Positions 23,706 to 31,480 of a stretch of 64,000 nucleotides of DNA are shown here, in pieces. This stretch comes from Nostocoides_A vanveenii. GTDB lineage: Bacteria; Actinomycetota; Actinomycetes; Actinomycetales; Dermatophilaceae. The translations under genes were made by a program, and so were the position numbers. Every line of letters begins with the position of its first letter. The first letter of the stretch is position 1. Location: positions 19,224-83,223 of the forward strand of contig NZ_BAAAPN010000104.1 of the NCBI RefSeq assembly GCF_039531165.1, given 5' to 3'. The notes under the pieces are model-generated. The model ran no database searches and was not told the origin of the DNA. It saw nothing but the letters and a program-made list of their open reading frames with translations.

Positions 23706-23757
23706 GTGTACGGTGTACACCTGATGGTGTGTCGAGAGTAGGTGTACGATGTACACC
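23706..23757. promoter_or_regulatory. Twin TetR operators
   Basis: Two near-identical dyads lie between divergent genes: GTGTACGGTGTACAC (23706-23720) and GGTGTACGATGTACACC (23741-23757). Their centres are 36 bp apart, between 3 and 4 helical turns. Both fit GTGTAC-N3-GTACAC, as expected for TetR dimers. One copy faces the DUF4386 gene and the other lies 25 bp before the TetR start, so one regulator can control both directions. Confidence 0.75.
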
Positions 23758-23781
23758 ACGTCAAGACGAGAGGATTTCCGT

Positions 23782-24465
23782 ATGCCGCGCACCGCACTCC
23801 GGCGGGATCCGCTCAGTCGCGAGGCCGTTCTGCGAGCGGCGGTCGCCGTCGCCGACGAGCGGGGCTTGGAGGCGCTCAGCATGCGGCACCTCGCCGAGCG
23901 GCTCGGGGTGGTGCCGATGGCGCTCTACAAGCACGTGGCCGACAAAGAAGACCTGATCGACGGCATGATCGAGATCCTGCTGGCTGACCTCCCGCGACCC
24001 GCCGCCGACCGGCGTCCCCAGTGGCGGGAGGCTGTTGTCGCGAGCATCGCCGCGGTGCGTCGGCTGCACGGGGACCACCCGTGGCTGCGCCGGGCTCTGG
24101 AGACCCGCACCCTGCGCACGCCCGCGGTGCTCGGGCACATGGAGCACCTGAGCAGCCTGTTCCTGGCCGGCGGGTTCAGTGCCGACCTGACGCACCACCT
24201 GATGCACCTGCTCGGAAACCGCATCTGGGGATTCAGCCCGGAGCTCTTCAACGAGGCGCCGGGCCGGGCGGCCCCCCGGCGCAGCACGGCGGCCATACCG
24301 GATCCGGGCGACTATCCCGGCATCCTCGCGATCGCGACGGACGCCCGGGCGCGCCGGCCGGACGCGACCGGGTGCGACGAGGACTTCGAGTTCGACTTCG
24401 CCCTCGGGGTCATCCTCGATGCGGCCGAGCGCCTGCGTCGCGGACGCTGGTCATCTCCGCACTGA
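23782..24465 (+). CDS. TetR/AcrR transcriptional regulator
   Basis: A 227-residue TetR. The DNA-binding domain is REAVLRAAVAVADERGLEAL, SMRHLAERLGVVPMALYKHV and ADKEDLIDGMIEILLADLPR (~8-65). A C-terminal ligand domain follows, with LRTPAVLGHMEHLSSLFLAG and DEDFEFDFALGVILDAAERL, as in the TetR_C type. ATG at 23782 follows GAGAGGA; the alternative ATG at 23749 lies inside an operator and is less likely. It should repress itself and the divergent DUF4386 gene. The ligand is unknown. Confidence 0.85.
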   Translation: MPRTALRRDPLSREAVLRAAVAVADERGLEALSMRHLAERLGVVPMALYKHVADKEDLIDGMIEILLADLPRPAADRRPQWREAVVASIAAVRRLHGDHPWLRRALETRTLRTPAVLGHMEHLSSLFLAGGFSADLTHHLMHLLGNRIWGFSPELFNEAPGRAAPRRSTAAIPDPGDYPGILAIATDARARRPDATGCDEDFEFDFALGVILDAAERLRRGRWSSPH

Positions 24466-24475
24466 GGCAGACGGG

Positions 24476-24721
24476 TCAGGCCTCAGCTGGAAGCGTGGGA
24501 TGGTCAGTCGGATAGATGCCCACGGCGAAGCCATAGGTGGTCTCGCCCGAGCGCGGCAGCGCGTCGAACTCGGCGACGAGTGCGGACATCCGGTCCCAGA
24601 ACTGCCCGGCCTGCTCCGCGGATATCCCGGCATGGCGGATGAAGCCCCAGAACGTGCCGTCCATAAACGCCCCCGCGGACTCGCGAGCTGCAACCTCGAA
24701 ATCGTTGAAGTCGCGCGGCAT
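24476..24721 (-). pseudogene. ArsR/HTH-type regulator, C-terminal fragment
   Basis: The minus strand encodes MPRDFNDFEVAARESAGAFM, a helical WGFIRHAGISAEQAGQFWDR segment, then ETTYGFAVGIYPTDHPTLPA. The pattern of a helical effector region ending in YGF.VG.YPTDHP resembles the C-terminal part of larger ArsR-like winged-helix regulators. The N-terminal DNA-binding half is missing, and upstream the frame meets a hydrolase fragment on the plus strand. An open frame with a possible start extends to 24757, so translation is conceivable, but it would lack DNA-binding residues. The family assignment is tentative. Confidence 0.45.
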
Positions 24722-24726
24722 CTCGC

Positions 24727-24847
24727 CGAACTCTTCGTCTACCCGGGCGAGCAGCACCTCTTCGCTGACTCCTCGCTCGACAACTACGACCCCGAGGCCG
24801 CCGCCCTCCTCATGGAGCGCGTCGGGGCCTTCCTCGCCGCAGTCTGA
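24727..24847 (+). pseudogene. Dienelactone hydrolase, C-terminal fragment
   Basis: Forty codons encode ELFVYPGEQHLFADSSLDNY then DPEAAALLMERVGAFLAAV and a stop. The YPG..HLF.D...YD.EA...L..RV..FL block holds the catalytic histidine and the C-terminal helix of dienelactone-hydrolase-type alpha/beta hydrolases. The remaining ~160 residues, including the nucleophile cysteine or serine, are missing. The breakpoint lies at about 24720, head to head with the ArsR-like fragment. Confidence 0.6.
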
Positions 24848-24856
24848 CGCATGTCG

Positions 24857-25040
24857 TCATCCGTGGTCAGCGAACGGATTGTGGATGGTGACGCCACGAA
24901 TGGGCGCCCATGGCACAGGTCTTCAGTCAGGACCGTGCCGTACCCGGCCAGGCGGACTCGATGACTATGGCGTCCAAGATCGAGAGTTGGTGCGTGGTGG
25001 AGATCTCTGCTGCCTGGATCACCAGCTCCGCATCGGACAT
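24857..25040 (-). pseudogene. PIN-domain toxin relic with two frameshifts
   Basis: Read on the minus strand, three frames join to a PIN domain C-terminal half. MSDAELVIQAAEISTTHQLS is followed by ILDAIVIESA; one shift gives AGYGTVLTEDLCHGRPF; another shift gives VTIHNPFADHG and a stop (24857-24859). The HQLS..DA.I..A and LTEDL.HG pattern holds the later acidic PIN residues. The N-terminal half with the first catalytic Asp is missing. No antitoxin is attached. It sits beside an intact VapBC pair. Confidence 0.6.
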
Positions 25041-25086
25041 CCGACGTGATCGGGGTTAACCCGTCGGCGCTCTGCCGCCGGGCTGG

Positions 25087-25512
25087 CTACTCGGGACGGG
25101 CCCAGTGCAGCCCGGCGAATCGGGCGAAGTCGGCGTCGAACGAGATGACCGTCGCATTGTGCTCCCTGGCCAGGGCGGCCAGGTGGGCGTCGGTCGTGAG
25201 GTTGCCGGAGGTTCCAGCGTCGGTGAGCATGCTGGCGAGCAGATCGACGTGCCGGCTCCCGGGATGGAGGACGACTGACGACGGGGCGCTCAACCAGCCT
25301 CGCACCAGCTTGGTTGCCTCATCGGCGGTGAGCGGGCGGGGAAAGAGGCCCGGGCGCGTAGCGAGTCGGAGCACCGCGAGCAGCACCACCCAGGCGAAGC
25401 CGACCGGCGTCGCCCCGCTCAGTGCCGCATCGAGCCATCGCTTGGCCACCGCATGATCGGGCGCGGACCGGTTGACGGCGTTGAGCAGGACGTTGGCGTC
25501 GACGAGCGTCAC
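25087..25512 (-). CDS. vapC: VapC-type PIN ribonuclease toxin
   Basis: A 141-residue PIN-domain protein. It begins TLVDANVLLNAVNRSAPDHA with the first catalytic Asp (residue 5). GNLTTDAHLAALAREHNATV and the SFDADFARF segment supply the remaining acidic residues. Length is normal. Its start overlaps the end of the antitoxin gene by 4 bp. As a VapC it should cleave tRNA or rRNA when the antitoxin is degraded. Confidence 0.85.
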   Translation of the reverse strand: MTLVDANVLLNAVNRSAPDHAVAKRWLDAALSGATPVGFAWVVLLAVLRLATRPGLFPRPLTADEATKLVRGWLSAPSSVVLHPGSRHVDLLASMLTDAGTSGNLTTDAHLAALAREHNATVISFDADFARFAGLHWARPE

Positions 25513-25760
25513 GCGCCGCGCCTGAGGGAGGCGAGGAGGTGCTCGTCCTCGAGCTCGCCCGCGATGCGCAGCGCCTTCGTCAGATCCACGGTCGGGACCC
25601 CCATGTCGAAGATCGGCGTCTCGTATGGTGCCTGCTCACGACCGGCGAGGCCCGCCCGGATGGCGTCGTTGAGGGCGCGCTTGAACGACACGCCCTTCTC
25701 GCTCATCCGCCGGCGGAGCAGGTGCTCGGTATCCGGGTCAAGTGTGACGGTCGTCCGCAT
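25509..25760 (-). CDS. vapB: VapB-type ribbon-helix-helix antitoxin
   Basis: An 83-residue protein with an N-terminal ribbon-helix-helix, RTTVTLDPDTEHLLRRRMSE followed by KGVSFKRALNDAIRAGLAG. The C-terminal tail (EDEHLLASLRRGA) should bind and block the PIN toxin encoded immediately downstream. The stop overlaps the vapC start (GTGA), which fixes stoichiometry. Auto-repression of the operon is expected from the family; the 51 bp shared with the divergent orphan PIN gene contains CATCAAGACTTCTGATGTCATG, a weak dyad. Confidence 0.85.
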   Translation of the reverse strand: MRTTVTLDPDTEHLLRRRMSEKGVSFKRALNDAIRAGLAGREQAPYETPIFDMGVPTVDLTKALRIAGELEDEHLLASLRRGA

Positions 25761-25853
25761 CTGGACAGCATGCCATCAAGACTTCTGATGTCATGCTGTC
25801 AGCCGTGAGGTATGCGGTCGTTCTCCGTTGAGGACGACGGACCACGCGCGGTG

Positions 25854-26258
25854 GTGGCGTTGGGGACAACCGGCCTGCTGGACACCTCGGTGGTCATCGA
25901 CTGGCAGGACCCCACGATCCTCGGCGCCCTACCGGACACCTTCGCCATCTCGGTGATCACATCCGCTGAACTCGCGGCCGGCCCACTGCTTGCGCCTACC
26001 GCGCCCGAGGCGGCCCGTCGGCAGGCGCGCCTCCAAGAGGTCGAGTCCCGACTCGCTCCCCTCCCCTTCGATGCCGCGGCCGCCCGCAGCTACGGGCTCG
26101 TCGTCGCAGCCGTCATCGCTCACGGGTGGCGCCCACGCAGCCGCCTGGCCGATTTGCTCCTCGCTGCCACGGCGCACGCCAACGGACTGGATCTCTATAC
26201 GCGCAATGGCGAGGATTTCCGGGGCCTCGATGACCTGGTGCGGGTCGTCGCGATCTGA
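25854..26258 (+). CDS. PIN-domain toxin without visible antitoxin
   Basis: A ~134-residue VapC-like PIN protein. The GLLDTSVVIDWQDPTILGAL start has the first catalytic Asp; SVITSAELAAGPLLAP has the second acidic position; RSRLADLLLAATAHANGLDL and YTRNGEDFRGLDDLV complete the site. GTG at 25854 or 25851 places the family N-terminus correctly; an ATG-like start at 25812 would add 14 unrelated residues. Only ~50 bp separate it from the divergent vapB, too little for an antitoxin of its own. It may be an orphan toxin or borrow a VapB in trans. Confidence 0.75.
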   Translation: MALGTTGLLDTSVVIDWQDPTILGALPDTFAISVITSAELAAGPLLAPTAPEAARRQARLQEVESRLAPLPFDAAAARSYGLVVAAVIAHGWRPRSRLADLLLAATAHANGLDLYTRNGEDFRGLDDLVRVVAI

Positions 26259-26312
26259 CGTCAGGGCCCGTTGTCGTGCTCCAGATCGGTTCGGTGCCCG
26301 GGCGGGCCGCGC

Positions 26313-27326
26313 TCAGAGTGTGAGCCGGGCGAGCGCCTCGCCGTCCTCGAACTCACCAGTCGGCACGAAGCCCGTCGCCAGGTGGAACGCCTCGGGCGAC
26401 CCCTTGCCCTGCCCCCAGCTCGTCTCGACTTCCGTATGCCCGCGCGCCCGCATCTCATCGAGCCAGAGCGTCATCGCGCGGCGCCCGATGCCGCGGCCCT
26501 GGTGGCGACGGTCGATGAGGAAGCGCCACAGGTAGGGTCCGGCCTCGGAATACATCAGGAAGCCCGCCGGCTCGCCGTCCGCCTCGATGCCCCGGAGCAC
26601 CGGGACCAATGGCACGCCATAGCGCTCCCCGGGGAAGAGGGCATCAGCATACGAATCGTGGACGGTGGCGCAGAATTGCTCCTGCGAGCGGTGGGTGCGC
26701 ACGCGGGCATACGTCCAGCGGTTGTCCTCGGTGATCTCGACGAGCCGCACGATCTGCGGCGGGGTGCGCGGGCGGTCGCGCCAGGCGCGCCACTGCTCGG
26801 CCGACATGGCGTAGTAGAGGTTGTCGTCCCATACGCCGCGCCACCAAAAGGACTGGCGGCTGAAGGACTCGAAAGTCATCCCGAGCCGCTCCAGCAGCCG
26901 AATCGACGGGCCGTTGTCCTTGGAGAGTTCGGCGACGATCCGGTGCACCCCGAGTCGCTCGACGAGGTCGGCGATGAGGGCGCTCACCGCCTCGAAGGCG
27001 ATACCCCGCCCTTGCGCCGACGGTATGAGGCTGTAGCCGATGTCGGCGATGCCGCCGTGCTCGTGCAGCCCGATGTAGACGTCACCGACCAACTCGCCGG
27101 CCAGCTCGATCGCGATCTGGTGGCCTCGGCCGGGCTCATAGTCGGTGCGGCCGGCCTGGCGCTCGGCGAGCGCGACGGCCTGCTCGCGAGGGTAGGGCAG
27201 CTCCCAGTCCTGCAGCGCCGCTACCGCCGGGTCATTGCGGTATGCCGTGAGCGCCGCCACGTCCTCGGCGCCGACGAAGCGCAGCGTCAATCGCTCGGTT
27301 CGCATGGGAAAGGGCGCCTGGCTCAT
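26313..27326 (-). CDS. Tandem GNAT acetyltransferase (two domains)
   Basis: A 337-residue protein with two GNAT domains. Domain 1 (~8-165) is RimJ/RimL-like: TERLTLRFVGAEDVAALTAY, IGYSLIPSAQGRGIAFEAVS (acetyl-CoA motif) and IRLLERLGMTFES. Domain 2 (~195-337) has FLIDRRHQGRGIGRRAMTLW and a terminal AFHLATGFVPTGEFEDGEAL. Each has its own Q/RGxG loop, so both could bind acetyl-CoA. Start is ATG at 27324-27326 (MSQAP); ATG at 27305 (MRTERL) is also reasonable. No operon partner is evident. Confidence 0.85.
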   Translation of the reverse strand: MSQAPFPMRTERLTLRFVGAEDVAALTAYRNDPAVAALQDWELPYPREQAVALAERQAGRTDYEPGRGHQIAIELAGELVGDVYIGLHEHGGIADIGYSLIPSAQGRGIAFEAVSALIADLVERLGVHRIVAELSKDNGPSIRLLERLGMTFESFSRQSFWWRGVWDDNLYYAMSAEQWRAWRDRPRTPPQIVRLVEITEDNRWTYARVRTHRSQEQFCATVHDSYADALFPGERYGVPLVPVLRGIEADGEPAGFLMYSEAGPYLWRFLIDRRHQGRGIGRRAMTLWLDEMRARGHTEVETSWGQGKGSPEAFHLATGFVPTGEFEDGEALARLTL

Positions 27327-27422
27327 GAGGCCAGAATCCACCAGCCCGTATGCCGGCGCAATCGGTTTGCGTGACGCGCCGGGCCCCATTCCTCGCCACC
27401 GCGTGTCGCCCGGGAGTGTGCG

Positions 27423-28118
27423 TTACCGCAGGGCGACGCGGCGCGCGATCAGCCAGGTGGCGGTTGCGCCGAGGGCCGTGACGGTCAGGGGGATACCGAC
27501 CCAGAGCAGCGCCCAAGGTTGGCCCGCGAGGGCCGTGATCGCGCGCCCCCAGCCACCCGTGGCGGCGACGCCAGCGACGGCAGCACCACCCGCCACGCCC
27601 AGTCCGGCCACGAGCCACCACAGGCCGGTCGATCCCCAGCGCACGAGCACAGCGCCCAGGATCGCGCCGACTGCGCTGACCGCGAGCATGGCCGCGGTCA
27701 GCACCGCGAACTTGCCCGGCGCCGCGAGGGCATCAAGAACGGGCGTCCGGAAGAAGCGGATCTGCATCCACCATCCGCCGCTTCGCGACTCGATCGCGGC
27801 GAGAGCGGTGAGCAGCCCGCCGGCCACGACCGACTGGGCCAGCACGAAGAGCCCCATCCCCGTGACAAACCCGCGCCGGGTGCCGCTCAGACCCAGGCTG
27901 AAGGGCAGCACGTGGGACCACGACTGCTGGTTGGCCGCGACCGCCGTCAGGAACAGCGACAGGATGCCGCCGCTTTGCCGGGCGACGGCCGGGTCGTCGC
28001 CAGCCGCGGCGTAGAACGCCACATTGACCCCGAAAGAGATGGCGAGAATCAGCCACGGCCACAGCGTCGCCAGGCCGCCCCGGACCAGGATGCGCAGCAT
28101 CGTCAGTGCCTCAGTCAC
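27423..28118 (-). CDS. ABC transporter membrane subunit (YtrA-type operon)
   Basis: A 231-residue integral membrane protein with six hydrophobic helices: LATLWPWLILAISFGVNVAF, FVTGMGLFVLAQSVVAGGLL, KFAVLTAAMLAVSAVGAILG, WWLVAGLGVAGGAAVAGVAA and two others. It follows the ATPase with a GTGA overlap (start GTG at 28116-28118), which shows coupling. No soluble motif is present. In the GntR-ATPase-permease order it should form an ABC-2-like exporter induced by cell-wall-active compounds; the substrate is unknown. Confidence 0.75.
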   Translation of the reverse strand: MTEALTMLRILVRGGLATLWPWLILAISFGVNVAFYAAAGDDPAVARQSGGILSLFLTAVAANQQSWSHVLPFSLGLSGTRRGFVTGMGLFVLAQSVVAGGLLTALAAIESRSGGWWMQIRFFRTPVLDALAAPGKFAVLTAAMLAVSAVGAILGAVLVRWGSTGLWWLVAGLGVAGGAAVAGVAATGGWGRAITALAGQPWALLWVGIPLTVTALGATATWLIARRVALR

Positions 28119-29008
28119 GACGCCACCGCCGCGATCGGCTCGACGGGCGCCCCTGGATGCGGGGTGGACAGCGCGACGAGGACGTCCTGCAAGGGCAGGG
28201 CGCGCACCGTCAACCCGCACGCCGCGGCACGGTGGGCTGATGCGCCACGCACGGTCACCCGAGAGACGCCCCCGAGATCGGCGCGGGCAAGGATCGGCAA
28301 GTCGGCGGCATACGCATCGACGAGGACGCGCGGCCCACTGACCTCAACCACGCTCTCGCGCACCTCGTCGGTAGGAGCGTCGAGGATCACCCGACCCCGG
28401 TCCAGGAGGACGAGATGGTCCAAGAGATGGGCGATCTCGTCGATCAAGTGGGAGGAGAAGATCACCGTTCTCGGCTCGGCCACGACCTCCTCGAGCAGCC
28501 GGTCGTAGAAGAGCCGACGGGCGACGGCGTCCAGGCCGACATACGGCTCGTCGAGGATGGTGACCGGTGCCCGTGATGCCAGCGCGATAACGACGCCGAG
28601 CGAACTGCGCTGTCCGCGAGAGAGTTTGCCCACCGTCTGCCGCCGACGCAGCGCGAAGAGGTCGACCAGGTCGTCGGCCAGCCGGCGGTCCCAGCGCGGT
28701 TGGAGCAGGCGCGCACCGAAGAGCACGGCGTCGACCGAGAACCGCGCTGGGAAGGGCTGGCTCTCGGTCACCGCGCACACATCCGCGAGGACGCGTCGAT
28801 TCTCGAAAGGCTCGTGGCCGAGCACCCGGATCGTGCCCTTGGTGACGTGGCTCCGGCCGGCGGCCAGGTCCAGCAAGGTCGACTTGCCAGCCCCATTGCG
28901 GCCGACCAAGCCGGTGATCAGGTGCGCCCCGAAACCGAGGCTCACGTCATCGAGCGCAACGACGTCGCCGAAGCGTTTGGTCACGCCGGCGAGGGTGATG
29001 GCGTCCAC
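28115..29008 (-). CDS. ABC transporter ATP-binding protein
   Basis: A 297-residue ABC ATPase. Walker A is VGRNGAGKSTLLDLAAG (~34-50), the signature is KLSRGQRSSLGVVIAL (LSRGQ variant), and Walker B is PVTILDEPYVGLDAVARRLF, followed by an H-loop IFSSHLIDEIAHLL. The ~80-residue C-terminal extension is usual for exporters of the YtrB/CcmA type. Its start lies within the 3' end of the GntR gene (28-bp overlap), so it is coupled to the regulator. It energises the membrane subunit encoded next. Confidence 0.85.
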   Translation of the reverse strand: MDAITLAGVTKRFGDVVALDDVSLGFGAHLITGLVGRNGAGKSTLLDLAAGRSHVTKGTIRVLGHEPFENRRVLADVCAVTESQPFPARFSVDAVLFGARLLQPRWDRRLADDLVDLFALRRRQTVGKLSRGQRSSLGVVIALASRAPVTILDEPYVGLDAVARRLFYDRLLEEVVAEPRTVIFSSHLIDEIAHLLDHLVLLDRGRVILDAPTDEVRESVVEVSGPRVLVDAYAADLPILARADLGGVSRVTVRGASAHRAAACGLTVRALPLQDVLVALSTPHPGAPVEPIAAVAS

Positions 29009-29403
29009 GCGGCCTCCTTCGCCGCTGCGGTCACGTGGTCGCTGACGAGCGCGATGACGCGCTGCGCGGGCAAGCCGAGCAGATCGGCTTCGGCGGCCAA
29101 GGGTGCGACGAAGCGTTCGACAAACTTCTCTTCGCGCCGGGCCAACAGCCGGGCCCGCGCTCCGTGGGCGACGAACATCCCGATGCCACGCCGCTTGAAG
29201 ATCGTCCCGTCGGCGACCAGATGCCCGACCCCCTTGGCGGCGGTTGCGGGATTGATCCGGTGGAAGACGGCCAGCTCATTGGTCGACGGCACCTGGGCGC
29301 CTTCGGGGAGCGAGCCGTCCAGGATGGCGGCCTCCAGGCTCTCCGCGATGACGCGGAAGATCGGCGTGGTCGCCCCGTCGAGCTCTGTTGGTACATTACT
29401 CAT
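28981..29403 (-). CDS. GntR-family regulator (YtrA-like)
   Basis: A 140-residue GntR regulator. The winged helix is IFRVIAESLEAAILDGSLPE, GAQVPSTNELAVFHRINPAT and AAKGVGHLVADGTIFKRRGI. The C-terminal part is short and helical (~70 residues), the mark of the YtrA subgroup that controls ABC exporter operons. The ATG at 29401-29403 was chosen; ATG at 29415 is also in frame. It should bind the dyad at its own start and repress its operon with the ABC genes. It is divergent from the two-component system at 29520. Confidence 0.85.
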   Translation of the reverse strand: MSNVPTELDGATTPIFRVIAESLEAAILDGSLPEGAQVPSTNELAVFHRINPATAAKGVGHLVADGTIFKRRGIGMFVAHGARARLLARREEKFVERFVAPLAAEADLLGLPAQRVIALVSDHVTAAAKEAAWTPSPSPA

Positions 29404-29406
29404 GTA
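29392..29406. promoter_or_regulatory. Possible GntR/YtrA operator
   Basis: TACATTACTCATGTA is a 5-bp-arm inverted repeat (TACAT-N5-ATGTA) that overlaps the start codon of the GntR gene. Its AT-richness contrasts with the surroundings. YtrA-type regulators bind such dyads near their own promoter. This is tentative because no footprint is available. Confidence 0.4.
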
Positions 29407-29519
29407 GCTAACCATGGCACCAAGTTGCAGGATCGTCAAGCACGCTTCTGAGCGATAGGGCTAGGACCCTCCGGTCGAGGACGGTCACCCAGCGGGACCG
29501 GCCGACTATCCTCGCGCAG

Positions 29520-30728
29520 GTGGCTGAGCAGGAGCGGGTGAGCGACGTCTGGGCCGATCCTTCGGTCACCTGGCCGCGACTCGACATCCTCACCGCCGCT
29601 CTGTTCGCCCTCGTCTGTGTGCCCCTGCACGCCAGCGTGGGCCTAGCGGCCGAGCTGGCCATCGTGGTGTTGGCCCTCGCCCTCGCGGTGCGTCGCCGGT
29701 CCTGGCGGCTGATGAGTGCACTGGCCGTGGCCGCCGGCGCCATCCAGCTCGTGGCCGGCCAGACCGCCTACTTCGCGGACCTCGCCTATGCCCCCCTCTT
29801 TTTTACGATCGGCCGGCATGCCGACCGGCGGGTGCGCCTCGCCGGGCTGGTCGTTGCCGCCCTCGCGTCGGTGACGGGCGCACTCAATGTTGTCTTCAAC
29901 CCCGACCGCGCCGTCCAGGCGGGGACCGGTCTCACCCTCGCCGTGAGCATCCTTGCGACGACCGCGCTCGCCGCTGTGATCTGCATGGGTGGCTGGGCGG
30001 CGGGCTTCATCCGCTGGCAGAATCAGCAGGCGATCCAGGCGCGGATCGACGCCCAACTGGATGCGGTCGAGCGGCGTCGCCTTGCCGAGCTCTATGACCT
30101 CGAGCAGGAGCGTCGTCGGATCGCCACCGACATGCATGACGTCGTCGCACACTCCTGGGCGGTGGTCGCGGCCCAGGCCGACGGTGCGCGCTACTCCCTC
30201 GCCCAGAACCCGCAGCGGGTCGAGCAGTCGCTCGACATCATCGCCGCCACCGCTCGCACCGCCATCGGCGATCTGCGTGCTCTCGTCGCCCGGTTGCGCG
30301 ACCCGGCGGCGACGACGGCGCACGCGGGGGAGGGCACGGCATACGGGCTGCCGAGCGCGGGCACCCTGCGCCAGGCGGACCTTGTCGCGCAAATGCGCGC
30401 CTCGGGGATGTCGCTCGACATGACTGAGCTCGGGGAGCCGGCCAGCTCCGCGCTGCTGACACTCACCGCGCACCGCCTGCTGGCAGAGTCGCTGACGAAC
30501 GCCCTCAAGCACGGTGACCTCTCCGAAACGGTTGTCGTGCAACAAGATTGGCGGGACGGGTATCGTCTTCGCGTGATCAACACGGTGGGTGAACGCAGCG
30601 ACCTCGGCACCGGGCACGGGCTGCTGGGCATGGCCGAGCGGGCCGCTGTGGCGGGCGGGCGGGCGACCTCGCGTCGCGATGGCGACCACTGGATCGTCGA
30701 CGTCGACATCCCGCGGGACCCATCGTGA
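29520..30728 (+). CDS. NarL-type sensor histidine kinase
   Basis: A 402-residue sensor kinase. Residues ~20-165 hold about four to five hydrophobic helices (LDILTAALFALVCVPLHASV, LMSALAVAAGAIQLVAGQTA and others) without a large outside domain. The HisKA_3 phosphorylation site is RRRIATDMHDVVAHSWAVVA (His in DMHDVVAHS), followed by a HATPase_c region with LTAHRLLAESLTNALKHGDL (N box) and GTGHGLLGMAERAAVAGGRA (G box). Start is GTG at 29520. Its stop overlaps the response-regulator start (GTGA), which gives an obligate pair. Confidence 0.85.
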   Translation: MAEQERVSDVWADPSVTWPRLDILTAALFALVCVPLHASVGLAAELAIVVLALALAVRRRSWRLMSALAVAAGAIQLVAGQTAYFADLAYAPLFFTIGRHADRRVRLAGLVVAALASVTGALNVVFNPDRAVQAGTGLTLAVSILATTALAAVICMGGWAAGFIRWQNQQAIQARIDAQLDAVERRRLAELYDLEQERRRIATDMHDVVAHSWAVVAAQADGARYSLAQNPQRVEQSLDIIAATARTAIGDLRALVARLRDPAATTAHAGEGTAYGLPSAGTLRQADLVAQMRASGMSLDMTELGEPASSALLTLTAHRLLAESLTNALKHGDLSETVVVQQDWRDGYRLRVINTVGERSDLGTGHGLLGMAERAAVAGGRATSRRDGDHWIVDVDIPRDPS

Positions 30729-31387
30729 CCGGCGACGACAAGCCGGTCCGCGTCGTTCTCGTCGACGACCAGGCCCTCTTCCGTGCCGGCATCTCCATGG
30801 TGATCGACAGCCAGCCCGATCTGGCGGTCGTGGGCGAGGCCGGCGACGGCGCCGAAGCCGCAGAGCTGGTCGACACGCTGCGCCCCGACGTCGTGCTCAT
30901 GGATGTCCGTATGCCGCGGCTCGACGGCGTGTCCGCGACGCGCCGCATCACCCAGCGACTGGGCGACAAAGCGCCGCGCATCCTCGTGCTGACGACCTTC
31001 GACCAGGACGAGCTGGCCGCCGACGCCATCGAGGCCGGAGCCAGCGGATTCGTGCTCAAGGAGGCACAACCGGAGTTCTTGCTGGCCGCAATCCGTGCCG
31101 TCGCCGACGGCAGCCAGGTCGTCGCGGCCGGCGCGACCCGGGCGATCTTCGAGCGCTTCCGGCGACGCTCGACCCGGGCCCCGGGCGCGGAATACGACCG
31201 GCTCACCGGACGTGAACGCGAGATCCTGCTCCGGGCCGCGCAGGGCCTGTCCAATGCCGAGATCGCCGAGGCCGAGTTCTTGTCGGAGGCAACCGTCAAG
31301 ACGCACATCTCGCGCATTCTCACCAAACTCGCGCTCCGTGACCGGGTACAGCTCGTCGTCTATGCCTACGAGCACGACCTGATCTGA
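30725..31387 (+). CDS. NarL/LuxR response regulator
   Basis: A 220-residue regulator. The receiver has RVVLVDDQALFRAGISMVID and the phospho-acceptor Asp in DVVLMDVRMPRLDGVSATRR. The C-terminal LuxR HTH is LTGREREILLRAAQGLSNAE followed by ATVKTHISRILTKLALRDRV. Partner kinase is the overlapping upstream gene. The ABC/FtsX exporter begins 93 bp downstream, and such systems commonly switch on an adjacent ABC transporter in response to cell-envelope stress. Confidence 0.9.
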   Translation: MTGDDKPVRVVLVDDQALFRAGISMVIDSQPDLAVVGEAGDGAEAAELVDTLRPDVVLMDVRMPRLDGVSATRRITQRLGDKAPRILVLTTFDQDELAADAIEAGASGFVLKEAQPEFLLAAIRAVADGSQVVAAGATRAIFERFRRRSTRAPGAEYDRLTGREREILLRAAQGLSNAEIAEAEFLSEATVKTHISRILTKLALRDRVQLVVYAYEHDLI

Positions 31388-31480
31388 CCGATGGTGCGCC
31401 ACGGCATACATCGCCGGATGTAGGCGAGTTCAGACTCGCGCCGGATGTGCTTCGCGGCAGCGATTTCTAGCGTTGTGGGT

